Assembly: GCF_030813115.1 (NCBI RefSeq) | Contig: NZ_JAUSTY010000017.1 | Span: 1 to 64,000, forward strand | DNA length: 64,000 nt | DNA from: Bacillus horti | GTDB taxonomy: Bacteria; Bacillota; Bacilli; Caldalkalibacillales; JCM-10596 | Direction: 5' to 3' | Shown here: positions 1 through 8,869 of the stretch, piece by piece | Position numbering within the stretch: the stretch's first letter is position 1 | Layout of the letters: each line of letters opens with the position of its first letter | Program-made: the position numbers and the translations under genes | The notes under the pieces: generated by a model | The model's input: only the letters and a program-made list of their open reading frames with translations | Databases searched by the model: none | Told to the model about the DNA's origin: nothing

Positions 1-92
1 ACACGCGTTCCCATACCGAACACGACCGTTAAGCCTTCCAGCGCCGATGGTACTTGGGGTTTTACCCCTGGGAGAGTAGGACGTTGCCGGGC
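1..92 (+). rRNA. rrf: 5S ribosomal RNA, 3' part (5' end outside the window)
   Basis: The first 92 bases read as the inner and 3' part of a bacterial 5S rRNA: the CCGAACACG loop region, the GTTAAGCC segment, the helix around TACTTGGGG/CCCCTGGGAGAGTAGG, and the closing GCCGGGC end. It closes an rRNA operon lying to the left. The yaaC-guaB-dacA genes that follow suggest the equivalent of B. subtilis rrnO. The 3' end is set where the terminal helix should finish and may be off by a few bases. Confidence 0.93.
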
Positions 93-99
93 AAGAAGC

Positions 100-131
100 G
101 TCTCTAGGAGTTTACCCTAGGGGCTTTTTTT
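100..131 (+). terminator. rho-independent terminator of the rRNA operon
   Basis: A stem pairs bases 100-108 with 116-124 (CTCTAGG against CCTAGGGG with G-T pairs, 7-nt loop). A run of seven T follows at once. It lies 8 bases after the 5S end, so it should end the rRNA transcript. Confidence 0.85.
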
Positions 132-244
132 ATGGGGAAAAACGTCCACTCTCGACTTCCACTGGGAGAGTATGCGGAACCTGAATCGCAGCCAACTCGG
201 AGAAGGGCATCCACGATTAGAGGAATCCTCTCGTTGGATCTAAA
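132..244 (+). other. unassigned stretch between two terminators
   Basis: About 110 bases between two good terminators contain no plausible coding frame. An imperfect hairpin can form near 210-240, with ATCC... pairing to ...GGAT around AGAGGA/TCCTCT. I do not recognise a tRNA. It could be the remnant of a lost tRNA or spacer, or a small RNA read through from the rRNA operon. This is inference only. Confidence 0.3.
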
Positions 245-274
245 CCTCTAGAAAATGCTTCTAGAGGCTTTTTT
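245..274 (+). terminator. second strong terminator after the rRNA operon
   Basis: A perfect 9-bp stem (CCTCTAGAA / TTCTAGAGG) with a short AATGC-type loop is followed by CTTTTTTC. It backs up the terminator at 100-131 or ends an unrecognised small transcript. The stem is nearly palindromic, but the T-run is only on the + strand. Confidence 0.85.
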
Positions 275-341
275 CATTGAAGAAAACATTCACTTTGGTC
301 ATTTGCTCGGAAAAGTATGCAGTACTATATAAAAATGGAGC

Positions 342-1578
342 TTATTCAGCTTTCAGAGTGCCTACACTTGCTGGCGGGTTATGGCTTCCCATAGATTTTC
401 CAAGAAAGTGTAGCCCAACTATAGACAGTAAAGCAACAAATCCTGTACACCACCACAACAAGCTTGGAAAATTATTCTGTACTCCTATTTGCAAAATTCC
501 TCCTCCAAGGCCTTGACTAAGACCTCCACCTAAAGCCATACCAAGACTAGCAAAGCCATAATAGCTGGCCATGAGTGCTGGCTTGGCAAAACGGGAGATA
601 AGGTCGAAAGTGGTCGGTTCTGAAATCATGACCCCGAAAGAAAAAAGCAGCATTCCACAAATGAATAGAGACAAGAAATTTGTTGAGCCTAAGAGAACTA
701 ACCCTATGCCCATTAGACCAAACCCTAGCTTTAATGTGAAGATCAATTCAAAACGAGTCATCCATTTACTGATGAAGTATTGGCACAAAATGATAGTGAA
801 AGAAAACAAAAGCAATACCAGAGAAACCGCCTGAGGATGGTTAGTGATTTGAACAGCGTGAATCGGAATAGTTAGAAAGAGCTGCATATACATAAAGTAA
901 TAACCTATGGTAATTAGTGTAAAGGTAACAAAATGGCGATCTTTAATTACTGTTCTCCACATGCTTTCAAATGGGATATGCTGGGTCTGAACGTAAATCT
1001 CAGGTAATCTTATATACGATAAAATACTAATGAAAATAAATATTGCAGCACTGGCTAAAGAAATATATATAAAGTCAAAATGAATTAATATCGCTCCTAA
1101 TATAGAAGCCAAGGCGATACCAACGTTAGCTAGTATTTTTCGGATGGCAAACATCCTGCTTCTTTCTTGGATTGGAGTTAGGGTACTGAGTGCAGCGTGA
1201 CTAGTAGAGTCAAATGCAGCCCCACCTAAACCGGTACGCTAGAAATAAACTAAATACATGGTCTGATAACGCAAACAGACCAAATCCCATTCCTCTGACG
1301 AACATACCAGAAACAATCATCATTTTATAGCCAATGCGATCTGCTACTAATCCTGCAAGGAAACCAAAGCCCTGCTGGGTGAACTGGCGCAGCATTAATA
1401 AGAGCCCTGCAAGGAATGGTGTCCAAAGTAAGCTGCCAGTAAGATAGTAGGAGAGATAGGGAATAAGGGCAAAAAAGCCTAGAGACATCAATAGTGTATT
1501 TAGAAGTAATAAAGGTACTCCTAGTGGAAAGGAATGCTGCCATCGAATCATTTGTACACACTCTCCTAAAACATTCAT
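342..1578 (-). pseudogene. MFS transporter split by a frameshift
   Basis: Two minus-strand frames together make one major facilitator transporter of about 410 residues. The N-terminal part (1578 down to about 1240) holds the first transmembrane helices and an MFS loop motif (AGLVADRIGYK). The C-terminal part (stop at 342) holds the remaining helices. They join only if the frame shifts near 1235-1245: the first frame runs into RFRWGCI and stop, while the other frame at the same bases gives TGLGGAAFDS, a normal MFS helix-4 sequence that runs on without a stop. Either a real disabling indel or a sequencing error; there is no slippery site that would suggest programmed shifting. It is divergent from the LysR gene, whose product probably controlled it. 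Substrate unknown; the sequence looks like a drug or sugar efflux carrier. Confidence 0.8.
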
Positions 1579-1644
1579 TCAAAAACGATAAGATTATCAT
1601 AGCTGTTTCCTCATGATTAATAAAATGAATTATTTAAATAGCTG

Positions 1645-1663
1645 TAATCAAAAAAATTGATTA
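1645..1663. promoter_or_regulatory. palindrome between divergent LysR and MFS genes (candidate LysR operator)
   Basis: The perfect inverted repeat TAATCAA-AAAAA-TTGATTA contains the T-N11-A pattern typical of LysR-type binding sites. It lies in the 154-base divergent intergenic region. Its use as operator by the neighbouring regulator is inferred from position and symmetry. Confidence 0.5.
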
Positions 1664-1732
1664 GAAACACAACTAAGGTATACTAAGTTTGTGGTTTAAA
1701 AGTGGTATAAACGATGAATGTGAGGGATTTTT

Positions 1733-2617
1733 ATGGAGATACAGGAACTGAAGGCCTTTGTAGAGTTAACAAAGTTCAAAAACTTCACTAGAGCAGCTGA
1801 AAAGCTACATATTTCTCAATCTACCGTAACGATGAGAATAAAATCATTAGAGCTTAGTTTAGGAAAAAAGCTATTAATTCGAGACAATAGATATGTGGAG
1901 CTGACAACGGCAGGGAAAAGATTTCTCTTGTATGCTCAACGGATATTAGAATTAGTGCAGGAAAGTGAAAGGATTGTAGCAGCAGACGAAGAGTTCGAAG
2001 ATCAATTAGTTTTAGGCAGTCTTAATTCACTTTGGGAATATATGCTTTTCCCTGCTCTTGATCAATTTGCAGAGCGTTATCCTACAATTGCTTTACGAAC
2101 GATTATAGGACATTCCGATGAAATTATAAATAAAATCATGGATGGAATTATTGATGTAGGTATCGTCTATATTCCGCCAAAAGGACTAGATATGGAGGTA
2201 GTTCCTCTTTTTTCTAACACATTAAAGCTGGTAGCCCATCAGAGCTTCGATATAGGGGAGCAACCAATCTCTATTCAGGAATTGTCTACGTATCCCTACG
2301 TTCATATGGACTGGGGAGATCCGTTCTCTTCCTGGTATCGGTCTGAGACTGGAAAAGGGAAAGTACACAGCTTACAGGTCGATCATGCTGCTTATTTACT
2401 CAAATTCATTCAGTCAGGGAAATACTATGGATTCTTATTAAACTCTGTTTGTGATCCTTTAATTGAAAAAGGTGAGCTCAAACAGATAGAGCTAAAGCTG
2501 GACAAACCTGTTCCGAAGCGTACGACTTATCTTATCTACCCAAAAAGAAAAGAACAGCAGCTTGGTGTTTCTACATGGATTGACTATATATTGAGTATAG
2601 ACTTGGGAGCATCATAA
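1733..2617 (+). CDS. LysR-family transcriptional regulator
   Basis: 294 residues, the normal size for the family. The N-terminal winged helix-turn-helix (about residues 1-60) reads AAEKLHISQSTVTMRIKSLE. A linker helix follows, then a periplasmic-binding-like effector domain (about 90-290). The start ATG has the Shine-Dalgarno GTGAGGG about 7 bases upstream. LysR regulators usually bind an inducer in the C-terminal domain and control a divergently transcribed gene; here that is the frameshifted MFS transporter. If that transporter is truly dead, this regulator may have lost its main target. The ligand cannot be deduced. Confidence 0.9.
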   Translation: MEIQELKAFVELTKFKNFTRAAEKLHISQSTVTMRIKSLELSLGKKLLIRDNRYVELTTAGKRFLLYAQRILELVQESERIVAADEEFEDQLVLGSLNSLWEYMLFPALDQFAERYPTIALRTIIGHSDEIINKIMDGIIDVGIVYIPPKGLDMEVVPLFSNTLKLVAHQSFDIGEQPISIQELSTYPYVHMDWGDPFSSWYRSETGKGKVHSLQVDHAAYLLKFIQSGKYYGFLLNSVCDPLIEKGELKQIELKLDKPVPKRTTYLIYPKRKEQQLGVSTWIDYILSIDLGAS

Positions 2618-2692
2618 AAGTCTCCCAAGTCAGGGGTGTTAGCTGTTTTAGACTGCCAAGTTAACTTATACTTCTAATAGGTTTATCTGGTC

Positions 2693-3325
2693 TTAAATTT
2701 TTTGAATCTGAATTTGACTAGCTGTTCCAATACGATTAGAAATTTCGTTCAAAATGTTTGGATACTGAGAGTAGGCCCCAACCTGAGTTCCATCAACGAT
2801 GACGCGATAAATAGGGTTACTTCCTCCACCACCGTAGCCTGAAACCCTAAAGAATGTGTGGTTACCAAGCACTCTTTTTTCTACAACCTCTCTATACGTT
2901 AAACCGTTAAAGCTATATTCTTCTCTTCCATTCCTTATTCTTGATCGGTTGTTATATAGGGCATTCGTGTTAAACCATAGACAGCTACCAATAGGATTTG
3001 CTCCTCCATTTAATGCAACATCTAAAGAATCTGTCCACGCTTGAGTACTCCTGTTGGGCTCACGAGCAGAAAGAGTCGTCATACCTGTGAACTGATAAGG
3101 ATGCAGAATTGTTCCGTTAATAGTGTTACCTCCAAACTCTGCTAGGTTGACAGCAATACGGTTTAGCACCACATGATAGCAACCTCTCTTGCCTTCTAGC
3201 GTCTCACCACGGGCCTCAGAATAAATCATACGTGCCATGTTATCAGCAGCTGGTAAGCTTCTAAAATGGTTTAAATTCCACGGGTTATTTGGATTGTGGT
3301 TTCTTATTGGATCTCCATAAGCCAT
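2693..3325 (-). CDS. CwlJ/SleB-type cell wall (spore cortex) hydrolase
   Basis: 210 residues with a Hydrolase_2 (SleB/CwlJ) domain over about residues 25-165. MIYSEARGE carries the expected catalytic glutamate, VVLNRI and HPYQFTGM follow, and GSCLWFNT plus NHTFF resemble the C-terminal part of CwlJ. No signal peptide is visible, as in CwlJ, which is loaded into the spore coat from the mother cell. CwlJ-type enzymes cut the muramic-delta-lactam peptidoglycan of the cortex during germination. The extra C-terminal 45 residues have no known motif. It is a lone gene transcribed toward the LysR gene. A vegetative wall hydrolase is the alternative. Confidence 0.8.
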   Translation of the reverse strand: MAYGDPIRNHNPNNPWNLNHFRSLPAADNMARMIYSEARGETLEGKRGCYHVVLNRIAVNLAEFGGNTINGTILHPYQFTGMTTLSAREPNRSTQAWTDSLDVALNGGANPIGSCLWFNTNALYNNRSRIRNGREEYSFNGLTYREVVEKRVLGNHTFFRVSGYGGGGSNPIYRVIVDGTQVGAYSQYPNILNEISNRIGTASQIQIQKI

Positions 3326-3361
3326 GTATCAATCTCCCCTTAAAATTAGTTTTAAGGGCGA

Positions 3362-3393
3362 GGGAATTGAAAGACAGGTCGAGTACAATTCCC
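3362..3393. repeat. inverted repeat upstream of the CwlJ-like gene
   Basis: GGGAATTG and CAATTCCC are perfect 8-bp arms separated by 16 bases, starting about 37 bases upstream of the CwlJ-like start codon. There is no T-run, so it is more likely an operator or 5' leader hairpin than a terminator. Confidence 0.4.
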
Positions 3394-3507
3394 GATACTC
3401 TCCCATCTTTTCGCTCTTCTCTAATAAAAGGAAAGGAGAGATCGAAAATACAAGATTCATCCATCATTTCTTGCATAGAGATCAAAAATAGTGTAGACTT
3501 ATTTTTA

Positions 3508-3527
3508 AGTTCGATCAAAATCGAACT
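3508..3527. promoter_or_regulatory. palindromic candidate operator
   Basis: AGTTCGAT-CAAA-ATCGAACT is a perfect inverted repeat with 8-bp arms, upstream of the 8-bp tandem repeat and of the ArsR-type regulator gene. Its size and symmetry suit a dimeric winged-helix repressor, so autoregulation is plausible. It is also upstream of the divergent CwlJ-like gene. Confidence 0.45.
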
Positions 3528-3548
3528 AATTAAAGTCCAATTAATTGA

Positions 3549-3624
3549 GAACACAGGAACACAGGAACACAGGAACACAGGAACACAGGAACACAGGAAC
3601 ACAAGAACACAAGAACACAAGAAC
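3549..3624 (+). repeat. 8-bp tandem repeat (six GAACACAG plus three GAACACAA, then a partial unit)
   Basis: Nine uninterrupted 8-base units and half a tenth lie between the palindrome at 3508 and the Shine-Dalgarno of the downstream regulator gene. The first six units are GAACACAG and the last three GAACACAA, so the array expanded in two steps. Eight is not a multiple of three and the array is outside genes. Unit loss or gain would change promoter or leader spacing rather than a reading frame. Confidence 0.95.
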
Positions 3625-3665
3625 AACAAACATGTTGTAAATCAACCCAGCAATGGAGGTCCTGA

Positions 3666-4616
3666 ATGAGCATAAAGCCAAAAGAAAACCTAGAAATAAT
3701 CCTAGAATGTTCTCCTGTATATGAGCTTGTACTTAGCTTACGTGCTTATTTAAATAAGAAAGATAGAAAGATATTAGAGCTCGGTAAAGACAGGGTTAAG
3801 CAAATCGATGAGCAGTTATCTCCAGAAATTAAAGAAATAATGGAAAGCGAACGTGATTTTCTATTACAGCAGTGTGATATTATATCGCTTGTTTATCTTT
3901 GTCCCACTAAGGAAAGTGTTTCAGGATTTTTAGAGTGGTTAAGACAGGACAGTGAATGCTTCAAAAAACTGCATCAATTTATACTGGATGAAAGTGGACA
4001 CTCTGCAGTACAAACATGTGATCTAAATGGACTAAAGGACCGTATAGTTACGATATGGGAAGGGTGGTATAAGCAATACTTTGCTAACGTTGAAGAGAAG
4101 ATAACGGCAGAACTTAACCGTAGCTTGTCTGAAAAAAAAGAATGGATGGGGAAGCTTTCGGCGATAGAAATCATTGAAAGATTAACAAATGGTATGTACC
4201 TAGAGGATACGAATGCAGATCAAATTATATTGATCCCACAAGTACACTTTAGCCCCTTTAACATCTATACTCAGCTAAACGTCGGTGAGCAACTGAAGCA
4301 ATTCTATTGCTATCCGATTGATCTTCAAGCTAGCGCCGATGAACCCGCACCTAGGTTGCTAAGGATCGTAAAATGCATATCTGATCCTAATAGACTGAAA
4401 ACGCTTCGTTTTTTGTACCAAACAGAAAAAAGCTTTACCGAAATTGTACAGCACCTTGGGCTGGCCAAAAGTACCGTCCACCACCATGTTGTCATGCTTC
4501 GGGCAGCAGGGCTTGTTCGGTATCATATATCGGATACAAAAGGAACAAGGTATAGTCTTAGAGAGACGAGGATAAGGGAAATTTCCGATGTTATACATGA
4601 ATATGTTACTAGATAA
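3666..4616 (+). CDS. ArsR-type winged-helix transcriptional regulator
   Basis: 316 residues. The C-terminal third (about 225-300) is an ArsR-like helix-turn-helix: ISDPNRLKTLRFL, then LGLAKSTVHHHVVMLRAAGL and a wing ending GTRYSL. The N-terminal 200 residues are a helical, probably ligand-sensing region seen in large ArsR-like regulators of Bacilli. No metal-binding cysteine pair typical of ArsR/SmtB is visible. GGAGG sits 5-6 bases before the ATG. The gene is followed after 47 bases by an MFS transporter, probably its target and operon partner. The 8-bp repeat array lies just upstream. Confidence 0.85.
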   Translation: MSIKPKENLEIILECSPVYELVLSLRAYLNKKDRKILELGKDRVKQIDEQLSPEIKEIMESERDFLLQQCDIISLVYLCPTKESVSGFLEWLRQDSECFKKLHQFILDESGHSAVQTCDLNGLKDRIVTIWEGWYKQYFANVEEKITAELNRSLSEKKEWMGKLSAIEIIERLTNGMYLEDTNADQIILIPQVHFSPFNIYTQLNVGEQLKQFYCYPIDLQASADEPAPRLLRIVKCISDPNRLKTLRFLYQTEKSFTEIVQHLGLAKSTVHHHVVMLRAAGLVRYHISDTKGTRYSLRETRIREISDVIHEYVTR

Positions 4617-4663
4617 TCTATCGTTTATTTTAATAGATGGAATAAATGAGGGAGAGTGACAGG

Positions 4664-5893
4664 GTGAGAACGTTAATGCAGAACAGGTCATTTATGTTTA
4701 TCTGGCTAGGTCAGTCTGCGTCTGCTTTAGGGGGAACGTTTACTACGTTTCTAATGTCATGGTTAGCGTATGAATTTACAGGATCTATGGTAGCTATGGG
4801 GAGTGTGTGGGTTTTTTATATGGTGCCTAGTATTATCGTTCAGTTGATTTCGGGACCATATTTGGATCGCTGGGATCGTAGAGCTGTGATGGTTTTTTCT
4901 GAGTGGGTTCGTGCGGGAACCTTTTTAATCGCTTTAATTCTCTTTTTTACAGGGCAGCTTGGTCTAGTTTATCTCTATATTATTGCTCTTGTCATGGGGA
5001 TAGCAGAGCCCCTCTTTCGGCCTTCAAGTATGGCTTATGTAGCCCAGATCCTACCCAAGGATAAGCTGGTCCAAGGAAATTCCTCTTTAGAAGGAACGAT
5101 GCAGCTTATGATGCTTATTGGACCCGCCTTAGCTGGTCTGCTATTGCAGCTGATAGGAGTACAAATCATAATAGGGATGCTGGTCATTGTATTGGGATTA
5201 GCGGGCTTTTTTCTATTCCTTTTACCGAAATCCAATCATACCTATGTTCAAAAGGAAGGCTGGTTCACTCAATTTAAGGAGGGTCTTTCCTTTTATAAAA
5301 TATACCCAGTACTGCTAGGTGTAGGAATCCTCCTCATGCTCATGAATTTTTGCGTTGGTGCTGTTAGTCCAATGTATCTCCCATATGTAACGGAAGTGTT
5401 GAGCGGCTCAACGTTTCAATATGGCTTGTTTATGTCTGCATTCTCTTTAGGTATGGTTTTGGGCTCAGTGCTGATTGGAGCAGCTAAGGAACCTAAGGAT
5501 AGACGTAAGTTGATGCTAGGGGCAGCCTTCTTAGAAGGAGTAGGATTTTTGGTCTTGGGAGTAAGCTCAGTATACGTTCTTTCTCTTCTTGTAGCGGTGA
5601 TTCAGGGCATATTCATCATGAGCTTTAACATACATAACACAACCCTGTACCAAAGGCGTGTGCCAGAGCATTTACGAGGACGAGTGTTTTCCATTAGAAT
5701 TTTACTTGCTCAAGCTGGTGTGCCAGTTGGTGCTTTATTAGGTGGAATTGTTGCTGACGCATGGGGTGTTTCAATCTTATTTTTAGCTATAGGTAGCTTG
5801 ATTACATTGGTAGCTATCATCGCTTTTCTGACACCTATTTTTAAGCAGTTAAATGATCATGTGCCAGAGGTACAGGGAGAAACATCTGCCTAA
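4664..5893 (+). CDS. MFS transporter, macrolide-efflux (MefA/YfiS) type
   Basis: 409 residues, twelve predicted membrane segments. The signature region after helix 2 reads YLDRWDRRAVM, and SGPYLDR resembles permeases of the enterobactin/macrolide exporter branch. The GTG at 4664 is chosen over the ATG at 4646 because GGAG lies 9 bases before the GTG, whereas the ATG lacks a good ribosome site. Downstream of the ArsR-type regulator in the same direction, so the pair looks like a regulated efflux unit. The substrate cannot be read from the sequence. Confidence 0.85.
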   Translation: MRTLMQNRSFMFIWLGQSASALGGTFTTFLMSWLAYEFTGSMVAMGSVWVFYMVPSIIVQLISGPYLDRWDRRAVMVFSEWVRAGTFLIALILFFTGQLGLVYLYIIALVMGIAEPLFRPSSMAYVAQILPKDKLVQGNSSLEGTMQLMMLIGPALAGLLLQLIGVQIIIGMLVIVLGLAGFFLFLLPKSNHTYVQKEGWFTQFKEGLSFYKIYPVLLGVGILLMLMNFCVGAVSPMYLPYVTEVLSGSTFQYGLFMSAFSLGMVLGSVLIGAAKEPKDRRKLMLGAAFLEGVGFLVLGVSSVYVLSLLVAVIQGIFIMSFNIHNTTLYQRRVPEHLRGRVFSIRILLAQAGVPVGALLGGIVADAWGVSILFLAIGSLITLVAIIAFLTPIFKQLNDHVPEVQGETSA

Positions 5894-5915
5894 GAAGAAA
5901 ATGCTGCTGTCTGAG

Positions 5916-5954
5916 ATGAAAAACAGCTAGGCAAAAACACATGCTTGTTTTCAT
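5916..5954. terminator. hairpin between convergent MFS and yaaC genes
   Basis: ATGAAAAACAGC pairs with GCTTGTTTTCAT with one bulge and a 15-nt loop. It lies between two converging stop codons. T-richness on both sides is modest, so it may act as a weak bidirectional terminator. Confidence 0.5.
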
Positions 5955-5957
5955 AAG

Positions 5958-7043
5958 CTAGGGGATAAAAATCAGGTTTTGCTGGTAGATCTGATTCAAA
6001 ACAAGGTTAGGAAATTTCCTTAGTATAAGCTGCAGGATTTCTTCAATTAAGTAGGTGTCGCTTGAACTAAAGGAAAAAACCAATTCACCCCAAAGCTCTG
6101 TATCATAACGACAAAGCATACCTAAAAGATAAGATAGCATATTAATCACGACTAGTTCATCGGAAATCCGTAAAGTCCCCTTCGTATAAAAGAAAAATGA
6201 TCCATCACTATTCCGACAGATCTGGGGATGCTGAAGAGGTGTAAAAAGTGGATTTTTGCTCTCAAAATGAAGAGAAAACGTACGTTGGTCCGAGTGAAGT
6301 AAAGACTCATGTTCAGATAACCCCACTACAAAGAGGTCTGTCAAGCTTTCAAATTCCGTTTGAGTTATACCCTCTTTCTTATCAGGTATAAAACGAAGCT
6401 CCCACATATTAGCCGTAGCAGCCTGTCTATCCTCCAGTATTAGTGATGCTGTAGTAGTAACAGGCAAAGGTTGTTCTGTAATGTGCACAGGAAGGAGTGT
6501 TTGTTCTCCTGTTTTCCTAGTATAGATATCCTGTAGCTCAGGGACCATACTAAGTAGCTCTCTCACCTTAAACTTGCTGTGCACCTTTAAAGATGACGTA
6601 AGGGTCATTTCGGCAAATAAGGGCAGTAGCCCGTCACGTTGTACCTTGATCTCATCTAAAAGGAACTGGTAATGTAATTTTTTCTTCTTGCGTGTAGTAA
6701 TTCCATGCTGCAGGACAGCCGTTGTTCGAGGATAAAAAGGGTCATTGATTAAAATCACCGCCTTCATCAAACTGGTTACGCCATAATAGAGCAGAAGTGG
6801 ACGGACAATAAACTCACTCTCCTTAGCCGACTTGAAATAGGCTACCCCTTGCTTTAAAAAATAAATTAATTTATGCGTATTTTCATAGGCTAGTCGTAGA
6901 GCTTGCTTCTCTTCTTGAATATCGGGGAAGGCCTTATAGCGCTCTAATAATAATGCCTTCACATTTGGCTCATTTTGATAATAGTGAAAAAAGCTCCATA
7001 TTTTCTGCATAGGATCTTCCGTTTTTATATATGAATCGATCAT
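5958..7043 (-). CDS. yaaC: YaaC family protein, function unknown
   Basis: 361 residues, soluble, no membrane segment or signal peptide. It matches the YaaC family by size, by content (HYYQNEPNVKALLLERY near the N-terminus, AYFKSAKESEFIVRPLLLYYG, a Leu-rich C-terminal half) and by place: in B. subtilis yaaC also lies between rrnO and guaB and is also transcribed against guaB. The family has no established function and I see no catalytic motif. The start ATG at 7043 is preceded by GGTGGGG on the minus strand. Confidence 0.85.
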   Translation of the reverse strand: MIDSYIKTEDPMQKIWSFFHYYQNEPNVKALLLERYKAFPDIQEEKQALRLAYENTHKLIYFLKQGVAYFKSAKESEFIVRPLLLYYGVTSLMKAVILINDPFYPRTTAVLQHGITTRKKKKLHYQFLLDEIKVQRDGLLPLFAEMTLTSSLKVHSKFKVRELLSMVPELQDIYTRKTGEQTLLPVHITEQPLPVTTTASLILEDRQAATANMWELRFIPDKKEGITQTEFESLTDLFVVGLSEHESLLHSDQRTFSLHFESKNPLFTPLQHPQICRNSDGSFFFYTKGTLRISDELVVINMLSYLLGMLCRYDTELWGELVFSFSSSDTYLIEEILQLILRKFPNLVLNQIYQQNLIFIP

Positions 7044-7116
7044 TAGATATCCCCACCTTTTTTATTCGGCTCACAAGTATAGAATGTGCAAAAGAGTCTG
7101 ACTTATTTCCCCTATC

Positions 7117-7145
7117 TTGACGTAAATTTTGGCTTCTGATAAACT
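7117..7145 (+). promoter_or_regulatory. candidate sigma-A promoter of guaB
   Basis: TTGACG and TAAACT are 17 bases apart, with a TG one base before the -10 (extended -10). It sits about 60 bases upstream of guaB. Confidence 0.5.
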
Positions 7146-7179
7146 TTCAATAATATTTTTTAGTATTATTCGGAAATGA

Positions 7180-8667
<1,488 letters not shown>

Positions 8668-8772
8668 ATAGCTGTAAGGAAAGATTAATGATGTCCGTAA
8701 GCCAAATGTTACGCAATGTTCATATTTGATGGCGGATAGACGTACTAAAAACAAGAGCAGGGACGAATCTAA

Positions 8773-8800
8773 AGGCAGGAAATAATTCCTGTCTTTTTTT
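8773..8800 (+). terminator. terminator of guaB
   Basis: GGCAGGAA-ATAA-TTCCTGTC forms an 8-bp stem followed by seven T. It lies about 105 bases after the guaB stop. Confidence 0.88.
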
Positions 8801-8869
8801 GCATGGTCAGCTATGATAAAATATTTGTTAGTTTGGCTTATTATTATGGGGGTGCGAGGATTGAAATTA

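Noticed and set aside
571-834. Plus-strand frame inside the split MFS gene
   Set aside because: A shadow of the transporter on the other strand; no ribosome site and no protein-like character.
1210-1260. Programmed frameshift in the MFS gene
   Set aside because: No slippery heptamer, stimulatory hairpin or internal ribosome site at the junction; an indel is simpler.
3549-3624. CRISPR array
   Set aside because: Units are 8 bases with no spacers; a simple tandem repeat.
3285-3669. Frames on both strands reading through the 8-bp tandem array
   Set aside because: They encode only the repeat (NTGTQEHR-type units) joined to non-conserved sequence, have no ribosome site, and owe their openness to the array.
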